Positions 1 to 6,548 of a stretch of 11,403 nucleotides of DNA are shown here, piece after piece (the first letter of the stretch is position 1; each line of letters starts with the position of its first letter). The position numbers were made by a program, and so were the translations under genes. The notes beneath the pieces were generated by a model. That model ran no database searches. It was given only the letters and a program-made list of their open reading frames with translations, and was not told where the DNA came from. Source of the stretch: Roseburia sp. CAG:309 (GTDB lineage: Bacteria; Bacillota; Clostridia; Lachnospirales; Lachnospiraceae); NCBI GenBank assembly GCA_000434115.1, contig FR894045.1, forward strand, positions 15,736 through 27,138. Direction: 5' to 3'.

Positions 1-1
1 A

Positions 2-577
2 CGTTATATCACCAATCATTCCACCGGGAAGATGGGATATGCACTGGCAAAAATTGCCATGCGGAGAGGCGCAGACGTGACGCTTGTGACAGCTCCGACG
101 AGTCTGCCGGCACCGTTGTTTGTCGATGTCGTGCCTGTGGTAAGCGCGCAGGATATGTTTGAAGCCGTAAAAGAACGTGCACCGCAGATGGATATCATCA
201 TCAAAGCGGCCGCTGTTGCAGATTATACACCGGTTTCCGTAAGCGATGAGAAAATCAAGAAAAATGATGGTGACTTGTCCCTGCCAATGAAACGAACGAC
301 AGACATTCTTGCCTATCTTGGTGAACACCGCAAACCGGAACAGTTTATCTGCGGATTTTCGATGGAAACGGAAAATCTGTTGGAGAATTCGAAAAAGAAG
401 CTGCATAAGAAAAAAGCGGATCTGATCGTTGCCAATAATCTGCGGGATGAGGGCGCGGGATTTGGAACCGATACCAATGTAGTCACACTCGTGATGGAAG
501 AAGGAATCGTAGAGCTTCCGTGTATGTCCAAAGAACAAGTGGCTGAGGCGGTATTGGATGCAATCCAGAATGCATAA
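2..577 (+). CDS. coaBC: CoaBC C-terminal part (phosphopantothenate-cysteine ligase), 5' truncated by window edge
   Basis: This is the last 191 codons of the bifunctional coenzyme A enzyme. The visible part is the CoaB domain, which joins 4'-phosphopantothenate to cysteine using a nucleotide triphosphate; the CoaC decarboxylase domain would lie upstream of the window. The frame is open from base 2 and begins RYITNHSTGKMGYALA, the nucleotide-binding loop typical of CoaB. AAAVADY follows around visible residue 70, then a KIKK basic motif and ADLIVANNL, all conserved in this family. The protein is cytosolic. The stop is at 575-577 and a strong terminator follows within 25 bases, so this is the last gene of its transcript. 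The segment has no frameshift. Identification is firm; only the N-terminal half is unseen. Confidence 0.96.
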   Translation, partial: RYITNHSTGKMGYALAKIAMRRGADVTLVTAPTSLPAPLFVDVVPVVSAQDMFEAVKERAPQMDIIIKAAAVADYTPVSVSDEKIKKNDGDLSLPMKRTTDILAYLGEHRKPEQFICGFSMETENLLENSKKKLHKKKADLIVANNLRDEGAGFGTDTNVVTLVMEEGIVELPCMSKEQVAEAVLDAIQNA

Positions 578-598
578 GAATAAATATTGATAAAAGGG

Positions 599-630
599 AA
601 AACGGGCGGCCTTGCGGCTGCCCGTTTTCG
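599..630 (+). terminator. Bidirectional rho-independent terminator between coaBC and veg
   Basis: A 13-bp stem (599-611 with 616-628, one G-U pair) closes a TTGC loop. It starts with AAAA and ends with TTTT, so it can end coaBC transcription on the plus strand and veg transcription on the minus strand. Its place between two convergent genes agrees with both roles. Confidence 0.92.
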
Positions 631-652
631 TGAGAAAAGTAATATAAAGTTA

Positions 653-898
653 TTATGCTTTACAAAGCTTAATCTGGACGTCGTGTGTTAATACATCGGT
701 GTAACTGTAAGATACGGTCTGAAACGTATCTTCAAATCCATTTTTTACGGAAATTAGAAATATGCTGGGATACGTGTCCGTAATGATTCCCTCTGTGACA
801 TCTACGCGGTGTCTTCCAAGGTTGCATCGAATCACCACTTTGCTACCGATGTGTTTGCTTACGGCTCTTCTTACAGAACCAACATCTGCCTTAATCAT
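653..898 (-). CDS. veg: Veg family protein
   Basis: This small cytosolic protein of 81 residues matches the Veg family. Bacillus subtilis Veg is a highly expressed protein of similar length linked to biofilm gene control; its biochemical role is not settled. The family signature is seen in GIITDTYPSIFLI (about residues 37-49) and VSYSYTDVLT (62-71), equivalent to the TYPSVF and VSYSYADIL stretches of Bacillus Veg. I chose the ATG at 896-898 because the encoded MIKADVGSVRR aligns with the family N-terminus and a GGGGAAAGG stretch lies upstream. The same frame stays open to 967, but the extra 23 residues are unlike Veg. Its own consensus promoter lies at 989-1017, matching the strong expression known for veg. 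It converges on coaBC and shares its terminator. Confidence 0.93.
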   Translation of the reverse strand: MIKADVGSVRRAVSKHIGSKVVIRCNLGRHRVDVTEGIITDTYPSIFLISVKNGFEDTFQTVSYSYTDVLTHDVQIKLCKA

Positions 899-988
899 AG
901 TTAACCGGCCTTTCCCCTGCTTACACAGGAATGTTTTAATCAATAAATATCCCAAGTGTATAACCACGATATATAAAAATACATATTC

Positions 989-1017
989 ATTGTACTACAT
1001 AATATTGTGTTTGTCAA
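989..1017 (-). promoter_or_regulatory. Sigma-A-type promoter for veg
   Basis: Read on the minus strand, there is a perfect -35 TTGACA (1012-1017), a 17-base spacer and a -10 TACAAT (989-994). The start of transcription should be near 982, giving a leader of about 85 bases before the veg ATG. Both boxes are at or one base from consensus. Confidence 0.85.
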
Positions 1018-1129
1018 GTCTCCTAACACTATTATATGCCAAAAATTAGAAATTATGCATAAAAAAGGTTTTCTTTTAACGACTGCAAGTGGCATATTTT
1101 CGGGATGGTGTGAATAGTTATAAAAAAGA

Positions 1130-1224
1130 GGTAACTATTAGGTCCAATGTGCAGAAAAACAATGTCTTTTACGTGCAAGCACGACAATTCATTGTTTTTT
1201 GCACATCGGACCTGAATAGTTACC
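1130..1224. repeat. Long-hairpin intergenic repeat, copy 1 (MITE/REP-like)
   Basis: The segment is a near-perfect inverted repeat of about 95 bases. The left arm starts GGTAACTATTAGGTCCAATG and the right arm, read on the other strand, starts GGTAACTATTCAGGTCCGAT. The arms agree over about 35 bases with a few mismatches and one bulge. The loop contains its own small palindrome CGTGCAAGCACG (1172-1183). A related shorter copy sits at 6549-6614 in the opposite orientation and shares the outer GGTAACTATTCAGG and the internal CGTCGTGCTTGCACGT. There is no coding potential. The second copy argues for a dispersed, possibly mobilised repeat family. The right edge is only about 20 bases from the Shine-Dalgarno site of the sipL-like gene. 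Confidence 0.85.
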
Positions 1225-1254
1225 AAGAGAAAAACTTTGGACAGTGGAGGGGCT

Positions 1255-2820
1255 ATGGAACTTATAAAACAAAAGGTTCATATGAACCATTGCAACAGTA
1301 GAAAAGAAGTTACGACGACAATAGATACCGATTATAATGTGCCGGATATCAAGCCGGATGCACGGAGCATTATGCAGGAAAAAGGAAACGTAGTTATTGA
1401 GGAAATGCATCTGCGGGATGGTGAATTGGAAATCCGCGGAGCCTTGCATTTTACCGTATTGTATGCAGGAGAGGATGACGTTCCGGTATGCGATCTTGCT
1501 GGCAATACGCCGTTTTACGAAACCGTGAAAATGGATTGTGAGGGAGTGCGGGAGGAAGAAATTTCCATTCAGGCAAGTATCGAAGATTTTCGTTCCGATC
1601 TGATCAATTCGCGAAAACTGGGCATTCGTGCCGTAATTGTTTTTTCTGTGGCTGCGGAGACGATTTATGACGGAGAAGGCGCGGTGGATGTTGTGGCAGA
1701 GGATGATGTATATACAAAGAAAAAGACAATGGATATCACGAAATTTCTTCTGGCAAAAAAGGATACGCTGCGTGTGCGCGACGAGTGCCGCCTGCCGGGA
1801 ACCAAAGACACGATCGGGCGCATTTTATATGAAGATGTGTCACTCAATGAAATTGAGACAAGATGCGAAGAGGACAAAATGATCGTTATGGGCGAAGTGG
1901 GAATTTTTGTGCTGTATCTGAATGCGGAAGAGCCGGCAGGACTTGGATATCACGAATGCCAGGTGCCGGTTCAGGGAGAAATCCCGTGCGGAGGATGTGA
2001 CGAAACCAGTGTACTTCAGGTGAAATCGCGTATTCACAGTTATGAAATGGAAGTAAAACCGGATGAAGATGGCGAAGACCGGATTCTTGATGTAGAGGTG
2101 GTCATTGCGTTTAACATTTCGGCATATGGACAGGAGCAGATGGAACTTCTGACTGATTTTTATTCTACTTCAAAGCAGTGTACACCGGTATACGAAATGT
2201 CGTATTTTGAAAATCTGTTAATGAAAAATAAAAACAAGTCGCGGGTAGATGGAAAAATTTTACTGGACGAGAGCCGACAGCCGCTTCAGATATGGAAAGT
2301 GAGCGGAGAGGCGCGGGTAGATGAAAAGCGTGTGGGAAAAGACAGTGTGGTGGTAGAAGGGATTTTAGATATCAATATATTGTATCAGTCTTCGGATGCG
2401 CAGGCACCTCTGGCAGCGGCAAAGGGAATGCTGCCATTTGAGCAGGAAGTGCAGATTCCGGGGGCGGACAAAGACAGCGACATTCGTCTGGATGTGAGTG
2501 TAGAGCAGATCAGCGGAACTCTTCTCGGAGAAAATGAAGCAGATATTAAGGCGGTGCTCGTTTTGGATGTCCTTGCTTTTGAAAATCATGAAGAGCCAAT
2601 CATCTCGGGTGTGGAAGAACAGGAGATGGATATGACAGCACGTGCCAAAGAACCGGGGATGGTCGGTTATGTCGTAAAGCCGGGCGAGCAGTTGTGGGAT
2701 ATTGCCAAACAATTCTATACAACCAGCGATGCTATCGTGGAAACCAACCAGTTAGAAGAAGAGAACCTTGCGCCGGGTCAGATTCTCCTTATTATGAAGG
2801 AGATGGGGCAGGCAGGATAA
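1255..2820 (+). CDS. sipL: SipL-like spore morphogenesis protein (SPOCS/DUF3794 domains plus C-terminal LysM)
   Basis: A protein of 521 residues with the architecture of Clostridioides difficile SipL, the coat morphogenesis protein that binds the SpoIVA ATPase through its LysM domain at the forespore surface. SPOCS/DUF3794 beta-rich repeats fill the first 440 residues; the first includes the family-typical TIDTDYNVPDIKPDARSIM (about residues 23-41). Two more similar segments follow. A LysM domain occupies about residues 472-515 (YVVKPGEQLWDIAKQFY, then NQL and LAPGQILLI). There is no signal peptide, as expected for a mother-cell protein. I chose the ATG at 1255 because GTGGAGGGG lies just upstream; the in-frame TTG at 1237 has no such site. 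In C. difficile the gene is sigma-E dependent. GCATATT at 1092-1098 resembles a sigma-E -35, but I see no convincing -10. The hairpin repeat at 1130-1224 lies in the probable leader. Confidence 0.9.
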   Translation: MELIKQKVHMNHCNSRKEVTTTIDTDYNVPDIKPDARSIMQEKGNVVIEEMHLRDGELEIRGALHFTVLYAGEDDVPVCDLAGNTPFYETVKMDCEGVREEEISIQASIEDFRSDLINSRKLGIRAVIVFSVAAETIYDGEGAVDVVAEDDVYTKKKTMDITKFLLAKKDTLRVRDECRLPGTKDTIGRILYEDVSLNEIETRCEEDKMIVMGEVGIFVLYLNAEEPAGLGYHECQVPVQGEIPCGGCDETSVLQVKSRIHSYEMEVKPDEDGEDRILDVEVVIAFNISAYGQEQMELLTDFYSTSKQCTPVYEMSYFENLLMKNKNKSRVDGKILLDESRQPLQIWKVSGEARVDEKRVGKDSVVVEGILDINILYQSSDAQAPLAAAKGMLPFEQEVQIPGADKDSDIRLDVSVEQISGTLLGENEADIKAVLVLDVLAFENHEEPIISGVEEQEMDMTARAKEPGMVGYVVKPGEQLWDIAKQFYTTSDAIVETNQLEEENLAPGQILLIMKEMGQAG

Positions 2821-2840
2821 AAATTAACGGGAAAACTAGC

Positions 2841-2887
2841 AAGGAGCTGACAGGAAAACGGGGTTACCGCTATTCTGCCAGCTCCTT
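2841..2887. terminator. Stem-loop between convergent sipL and dtxR, probable bidirectional terminator
   Basis: AAGGAGCTGACAG (2841-2853) pairs with CTGCCAGCTCCTT (2875-2887) with one mismatch, closing a 21-base loop. It sits between two convergent genes (stops at 2820 and 2922). The T-tracts are poor on both strands, so termination is inferred mainly from position and stem strength. Confidence 0.55.
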
Positions 2888-2921
2888 TACTGAGAGTTGA
2901 AGTATGAAAATAATACAAAAA

Positions 2922-3290
2922 TTAATTGTTGTCCGTTATATATTTCTTGATTGCCTGAAAGGTTTCTTTGCTGATGTCATGCTCCATACGGCAGGCATCT
3001 TCTGCGGCAGTTTTTTCGTCTACCCCTAATTGAATAAGCCAGGAAGTTAAAAGTTCATGGCGTTCGTAAATCATCTCAGCTACTTCCCGTCCCTTATCTG
3101 TCAGATAAATAAAACCCGGCTTTGTAACTGTGATATAGTCATCCTCCCTCAGATGTTTCATCGCAACGCTGACACTGGATTTTTTAAAGCCCATGTTTTC
3201 CGCAATATCAACAGAACGGACGACCGGCAGCTTTTTGCTTAACATAAGAATCATCTCAAGATAATTTTCTGAAGATTCATTTAAGGTCAT
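2922..3290 (-). CDS. DtxR/MntR-family metal-dependent repressor, probable iron regulator of feo
   Basis: A cytosolic DNA-binding regulator of 122 residues. The N-terminal winged helix-turn-helix (about 1-65) contains VRSVDIAENMGFKKSSVSVAMKHL and the wing ITVTKPGFIYLTDKG. The dimerisation/metal domain follows (66-122), with no C-terminal SH3-like domain. Candidate metal ligands are E12, H78 (ERHELL), C100, E103 and H104 (DACRMEH). Cys at position 100 matches the Cys of DtxR/IdeR; MntR has Glu there. Asn9 lies where DtxR has Met10 and MntR has Asp8, so the site is hybrid. The start at 3290 has GGGGAGG seven bases upstream; the frame is open to 3350, but the extra residues lie over the promoter. 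The gene is divergent from feoA-feoB, whose promoter holds a DtxR-type palindrome. Iron-dependent repression of feo is inferred from ligands and context. Confidence 0.88.
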   Translation of the reverse strand: MTLNESSENYLEMILMLSKKLPVVRSVDIAENMGFKKSSVSVAMKHLREDDYITVTKPGFIYLTDKGREVAEMIYERHELLTSWLIQLGVDEKTAAEDACRMEHDISKETFQAIKKYITDNN

Positions 3291-3321
3291 CTCGATTCCT
3301 CCCCGAAAGTATTTGAATATA

Positions 3322-3350
3322 AGTATAGCACAATAAAAAATATAATTCAA
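3322..3350 (-). promoter_or_regulatory. Promoter of the DtxR-family regulator
   Basis: On the minus strand, -35 TTGAAT (3345-3350), a 17-base spacer and -10 TATACT (3322-3327), with TG one base before the -10 (extended form TGCTATACT). The leader to the ATG is about 25-30 bases. I see no clear DtxR-type palindrome over it, so autoregulation is not supported. Confidence 0.75.
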
Positions 3351-3395
3351 TAGGTAGAATTTAGAGAAATTTTATCAATAAAGCAATTTAAGGTA

Positions 3396-3424
3396 TTGAC
3401 ATCTAATGCCGGTTAGTGTATACT
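3396..3424 (+). promoter_or_regulatory. Promoter of the feo operon
   Basis: Perfect -35 TTGACA (3396-3401), a 17-base spacer and -10 TATACT (3419-3424). The leader before feoA is about 75 bases. The promoter is near consensus, so control is probably by repression. Confidence 0.85.
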
Positions 3425-3427
3425 AAC
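3412..3427. promoter_or_regulatory. DtxR-type operator overlapping the feo -10 box
   Basis: The inverted repeat GTTAGT-GTAT-ACTAAC has 6-bp perfect arms and covers the whole -10 element of the feo promoter. Its TTAG...CTAA halves resemble DtxR/IdeR/MntR boxes (TTAGG..CCTAA type). The DtxR-family gene divergently transcribed next door is the likely ligand. Binding would block RNA polymerase directly. Confidence 0.75.
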
Positions 3428-3506
3428 GAACGTAAGATTAAGAAAACGCTATGTAATGATAACTAATTCAAGGGAAACCTTGTGAGCAAAGATTGGAGAG
3501 TTTCGT

Positions 3507-3719
3507 ATGAATTTAAGTGAAGCAGAAGTTGGAAAAGAATGTATTATTAGTGATATCGTAACGGATGACGAGGAAATGAAATCCTTTTTGTTTTCTCTCG
3601 GATGTTATAGTGGAGAACCGATTACGGTTGTTTCCAGAAAGAAAAAAAACTGCGTCGTATCGATTAAAGACGGACGTTACAACATTGATATTGAATTAGC
3701 AAAAGCTATTTTGATATGA
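3507..3719 (+). CDS. feoA: FeoA family ferrous iron transport accessory protein
   Basis: A 70-residue cytosolic protein with the small SH3-like beta-barrel of FeoA, which acts with the FeoB permease. The N-terminus LSEAEVGKECIISDI and the segment FLFSLGCYSGEPITVVSRKKKNCVVSIKDGRYNIDIELAKAILI follow the usual FeoA order (a short helix, G-x-x-x-G-x-x-I/V strands, and a terminal strand ending at the A-x-x-I motif). Length is typical (70-80 residues). GGAGAG lies six bases before the ATG. It is the first gene of the operon; feoB starts 59 bases later. That gap holds a weak 7-bp inverted repeat (TGATACC at 3717-3723 with GGTATCA at 3746-3752) of no clear meaning. Confidence 0.93.
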   Translation: MNLSEAEVGKECIISDIVTDDEEMKSFLFSLGCYSGEPITVVSRKKKNCVVSIKDGRYNIDIELAKAILI

Positions 3720-3778
3720 TACCGGGGAAGAGAAACCATTTTTCAGGTATCAATAAATAAAAACAAGGAGGCTTCTTT

Positions 3779-5770
3779 ATGAGAATCGCGTTAACCGGTA
3801 ATCCCAATAGTGGTAAAACTACTATGTACAACGCATTGACGGGAAGAAACGAAAAGATTGGTAACTGGGCCGGCGTTACCGTGGACCGAAAAGAAAGTCC
3901 AATTAAAAAAGATCATTATGATAGCGCGAAGGAACTGATCGCAGTTGACCTTCCGGGTGCATATTCCATGTCCCCATTTACATCAGAGGAAAGTATTACA
4001 AGTGGTTATGTAAAAAATGAACACCCTGATGCAATCATCAATATTGTGGATGCTACAAACTTAAGTCGTAGTTTGTTCTTCACAACACAGCTTTTGGAAC
4101 TGGGTATTCCGGTAATCGTTGCTTTGAATAAGAACGATATCAATGAGAAAAAAGGAACACAGATCAACGAAACATTGTTGTCCGAAAAATTAGGATGTCC
4201 TGTTATTAAGACAACATCTACAACAGACACAGGTTTGAAAGATGTCGTAACTGCTGCCGCAGATCTGGAAGGAAAAGGACAGGTTCCTCCGTATGTGCAG
4301 GGAAATATCAATCTGCATGACAAAAACGAAGTAGAAGCAGCAGACCGTAAACGTTTTGATTTTGTAAATGCTATTGTAAAAGAAGTAGAAGTACGTAAAG
4401 TACAGACAAAGGAAAAGACAAAGGGAGATGCAATCGATAAGGTGCTCACGAATCCGGTTTCCGGTTTGATCATCTTTGCAGCGATCATGTATCTTGTATT
4501 CTTTATTTCACAGTCAACACTTGGTACATATCTGGCAGATATCCTGACCGGATGGATTGAGACATTCCAGGAATGGGTAGGCGGATTGCTTGAAAATGCA
4601 AATCCTTTCCTGTATGCACTGCTTGTTGATGGTATTATCGGTGGTGTAGGTGCCGTAGTTGGTTTCCTTCCATTGGTAATGGTTATGTATTTCCTCATCG
4701 CCCTTTTGGAAGATTGTGGATACATGGCTCGTGCAACTGTCGTATTGGATCCGATCTTCAAACGTGTAGGTCTTTCCGGTAAATCCGTAATTCCTATGAT
4801 CATCGGAACAGGATGTGGTATCCCGGCTATCATGGCTTGTCGTACCATCCGTAACGAAAGAGAACGTAGAACAACCGCAATGCTGGCAACCTTTATGCCA
4901 TGTGGAGCAAAACTTCCTGTAATCGCATTGTTTACAGGTGCATTCTTCCCAGAGTCAAAATGGGTTGGACCGGTAATGTATTTTGTAGGAATCCTTTTGA
5001 TCCTTCTTGGAGCACTTTTGGTAAAAGCAGTTACCGGTATGAAGTACAGAAAATCTTTCTTCATCATCGAGCTGCCTGAATACAAAGTTCCAAGTTTGAA
5101 AATTGGTGTTTTGTCCATGTTAAACCGTGGTAAAGCATATATCAAAAAAGCAGGAACGGTTATTCTTGTTTGTAACACAGTAGTTCAGATCATGCAGTCC
5201 TTCAACTGGCATTTCGAAGCCATTGAGGAAGGCGCAGAGAATACTTCCATTCTTGCAAGTATCGCAGGACCATTTGCCGTACTTCTTGTACCTGTTGTAG
5301 GTATCGCCGCTTGGCAGCTTGCCGCAGCAGCAATCACAGGATTTATCGCAAAAGAGAACGTAGTTGGTACAATCGCTACGGTATATGCAATTACAAACTT
5401 CATCGATCCGGATGAACTTGAACTCATCGGAAGTGGTAACGCCGTTGCTACCGCAATGGGAATCACAAAAGTAGCAGCACTTGCTTACTTGATGTTCAAC
5501 CTTTATACTCCACCATGTTTCGCAGCTTTGGGTGCTATGAACTCCGAGATGCAGAGTGGAAAATGGTTGTTTGCCGGTATCTGTCTCCAGTTGGCAACCG
5601 GTTTCACCGTAGGATTTTTAGTATACCAGATTGGTACATTGATCACGACAGGAAGCCTTGGTGCCGGATTTGTCGGCGGTTTGATCGCAGTACTTGTATT
5701 TGCTGCCGTAATCGTTACATTGATCATGAGAGCAAATCGAGCTATCGATACCGAGTACCAGTTAGACTAA
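3779..5770 (+). CDS. feoB: FeoB ferrous iron transporter
   Basis: A 663-residue inner-membrane Fe(II) permease with an N-terminal G-protein domain. Nucleotide-binding motifs are GNPNSGKT (G1, 7-14), T34 in the switch region (G2), DLPG (G3, 57-60) and NKND (G4, 117-120). A soluble helical spacer reaches about residue 215, then hydrophobic segments with two Gate-type repeats follow. Cys346 in GTGCGIPAIMACR and Cys580 in TPPCFAALGAM are the conserved membrane cysteines of FeoB. The protein is shorter than the approximately 770-residue Escherichia coli form, as is usual in clostridia, and ends with a last membrane helix and a short polar tail rather than a long Cys-rich C-terminus. That Cys-rich function is supplied by the next small gene. 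AAGGAGG lies nine bases before the ATG. It is intact and probably iron-repressed through the upstream operator. Confidence 0.97.
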   Translation: MRIALTGNPNSGKTTMYNALTGRNEKIGNWAGVTVDRKESPIKKDHYDSAKELIAVDLPGAYSMSPFTSEESITSGYVKNEHPDAIINIVDATNLSRSLFFTTQLLELGIPVIVALNKNDINEKKGTQINETLLSEKLGCPVIKTTSTTDTGLKDVVTAAADLEGKGQVPPYVQGNINLHDKNEVEAADRKRFDFVNAIVKEVEVRKVQTKEKTKGDAIDKVLTNPVSGLIIFAAIMYLVFFISQSTLGTYLADILTGWIETFQEWVGGLLENANPFLYALLVDGIIGGVGAVVGFLPLVMVMYFLIALLEDCGYMARATVVLDPIFKRVGLSGKSVIPMIIGTGCGIPAIMACRTIRNERERRTTAMLATFMPCGAKLPVIALFTGAFFPESKWVGPVMYFVGILLILLGALLVKAVTGMKYRKSFFIIELPEYKVPSLKIGVLSMLNRGKAYIKKAGTVILVCNTVVQIMQSFNWHFEAIEEGAENTSILASIAGPFAVLLVPVVGIAAWQLAAAAITGFIAKENVVGTIATVYAITNFIDPDELELIGSGNAVATAMGITKVAALAYLMFNLYTPPCFAALGAMNSEMQSGKWLFAGICLQLATGFTVGFLVYQIGTLITTGSLGAGFVGGLIAVLVFAAVIVTLIMRANRAIDTEYQLD

Positions 5771-5795
5771 TAATGTAGAAAAGAGATGATGAATT

Positions 5796-5966
5796 ATGAC
5801 AGGTATTATAGCAAATGTAGTTGTTATCTTACTTCTGGTAATCATCGTAGGCTCTTCCCTTCTTTACATTCGTAAAGAGAAGAAGAGGGGCGTTCATTGT
5901 ATCGGATGTCCGTCCGCAGGTTCGTGTACACGTTCCTGTGCATCAAAACCAAAGAAGAAAGATTAA
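5796..5966 (+). CDS. FeoB-associated Cys-rich membrane protein
   Basis: A 56-residue protein starting MTGIIANVVV. Residues 4-24 form one hydrophobic membrane helix, followed by a basic stretch (RKEKKRG) and a cluster of four cysteines in the pattern C-x2-C-x5-C-x3-C (residues 35-48, CIGCPSAGSCTRSC), then a lysine-rich end. Small membrane-anchored Cys-rich proteins encoded just after feoB are a known family (FeoB-associated Cys-rich; some databases carry a misleading 'attachment p12' name). The role may be like the Cys-rich FeoC or FeoB C-terminus of other bacteria, perhaps iron handling or redox sensing at FeoB, but this is inference. It lies 25 bases after feoB. The Shine-Dalgarno site (AAAAGAG) is weak, suggesting translation partly coupled to feoB. 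The next gene starts five bases after its stop. Confidence 0.9.
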   Translation: MTGIIANVVVILLLVIIVGSSLLYIRKEKKRGVHCIGCPSAGSCTRSCASKPKKKD

Positions 5967-5971
5967 AGGGG

Positions 5972-6340
5972 ATGACGAGGTTGAATACGCAGACACTTTT
6001 AATCATAGTAGTTCTCGTGCTGATATTGATTCCGGCGATCCGGACCAGCATCAAGCACATGAAAGGCGAAGGCGACTGCTGCGGCGGTCCCAAAGAAAAG
6101 CCGATCAAGAAAAAGATCTCCGGACCAGTACTTCGTGAGGTCACCGTACACATCGACGGCATGCACTGTCAGAATTGCCGGGTGCGGATCGAGAACCATC
6201 TGAATGAAATGGATGGCATCGTTGCAAAAGTGAATCTGAATAAGAAAGCAGCGGCGATTTCGGTCTACAAGGATGTCGATGATCTGGAAATCCAGAATAC
6301 CATCGAAAAACTTGGATATACTGTCGTGAGTATGGAATAA
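5972..6340 (+). CDS. Membrane-anchored heavy-metal-associated (HMA) domain protein of the feo operon
   Basis: A 122-residue protein. Residues 7-25 form a very hydrophobic N-terminal helix, then a linker with a CC pair (C36, C37 in GDCCGGP) and a lysine-rich segment. A complete HMA ferredoxin-like domain covers residues 54-122, with GMHCQNC giving the CxxC metal site (C66, C69) and LGYTV near the end. HMA domains usually bind soft metals such as Cu(I); here the domain is tethered to the membrane inside an iron uptake operon. Its metal and partner are not known; delivery or capture next to FeoB or the Cys-rich peptide is inference. The start is uncertain: the ATG at 5972 abuts AAAGGGG, while an in-frame TTG at 5981 has that same site at a better distance. 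The difference is three residues. Confidence 0.85.
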   Translation: MTRLNTQTLLIIVVLVLILIPAIRTSIKHMKGEGDCCGGPKEKPIKKKISGPVLREVTVHIDGMHCQNCRVRIENHLNEMDGIVAKVNLNKKAAAISVYKDVDDLEIQNTIEKLGYTVVSME

Positions 6341-6498
6341 TATGGGCTGATAATTTACTCCTTTTTATCCTGGGCGAACCTCCTTTTGCCCGGGAAGATG
6401 CCGGCGAATTGCTTCGCAGCAGTTAGGTATCACATTTTAATAATCGTGTATGAAATGACGAGAGCAGCTTTGGGCTGGCTGCAAATTGTCGAAAATTG
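6341..6498 (+). other. Possibly structured 3' region of the feo operon (no gene)
   Basis: No ORF is evident. Several short stems can be drawn in series: CCTGGGC (6369-6375) with GCCCGGG (6388-6394); GATGCC (6398-6403) with GGTATC (6426-6431) enclosing GCGAA-TTGC-TTCGC (6404-6417); and GCAGC with GCTGC around 6464-6482. They lead into the strong terminator at 6499. The region could be a long 3' UTR, a processed small RNA, or decayed sequence. It matches no RNA family I recognise. Confidence 0.3.
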
Positions 6499-6538
6499 AA
6501 CTGCCGTGCAGAGAGCGATCTTTGCGCGGCGGTTTTTT
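6499..6538 (+). terminator. Strong rho-independent terminator (end of feo operon or of a small RNA)
   Basis: AACTGCCGTGCAGAGA (6499-6514) pairs with the sequence at 6519-6534 over 16 bp, including three G-U pairs, closing a GCGA tetraloop. The T-run continues to 6538. It lies 160 bases after the HMA gene stop, an unusually long distance for a simple operon end. Confidence 0.88.
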
Positions 6539-6548
6539 GGTATTACAA

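Noticed and set aside
899..967. Longer Veg with 23 extra N-terminal residues
   Set aside because: The added residues do not resemble Veg, and the ATG at 898 has a purine-rich site upstream and matches the family N-terminus.
762..1049. Plus-strand 95-codon frame over veg and its promoter
   Set aside because: It overlaps the well-supported veg gene and promoter on the other strand and has no protein-like features in its second half.
1092..1121. Sigma-E promoter for the SipL-like gene
   Set aside because: GCATATT resembles a -35, but the bases 14 to 15 downstream do not match the CATACAAT type -10, so I mention it only as a possibility.
1237..1254. Alternative TTG start giving six more residues to the SipL-like protein
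   Set aside because: No ribosome site precedes the TTG, while the GGAGGGG inside this stretch is well placed for the ATG at 1255.
3717..3752. 7-bp inverted repeat between feoA and feoB as a terminator
   Set aside because: The stem is weak, has a 22-base loop and no T-tract, and feoA and feoB are expected to be co-transcribed.
4006..5178. 390-codon open frame antisense to feoB
   Set aside because: It lies wholly within the clear feoB gene. The translation has no recognisable motif, and such frames are a common by-product of codon bias on the opposite strand.
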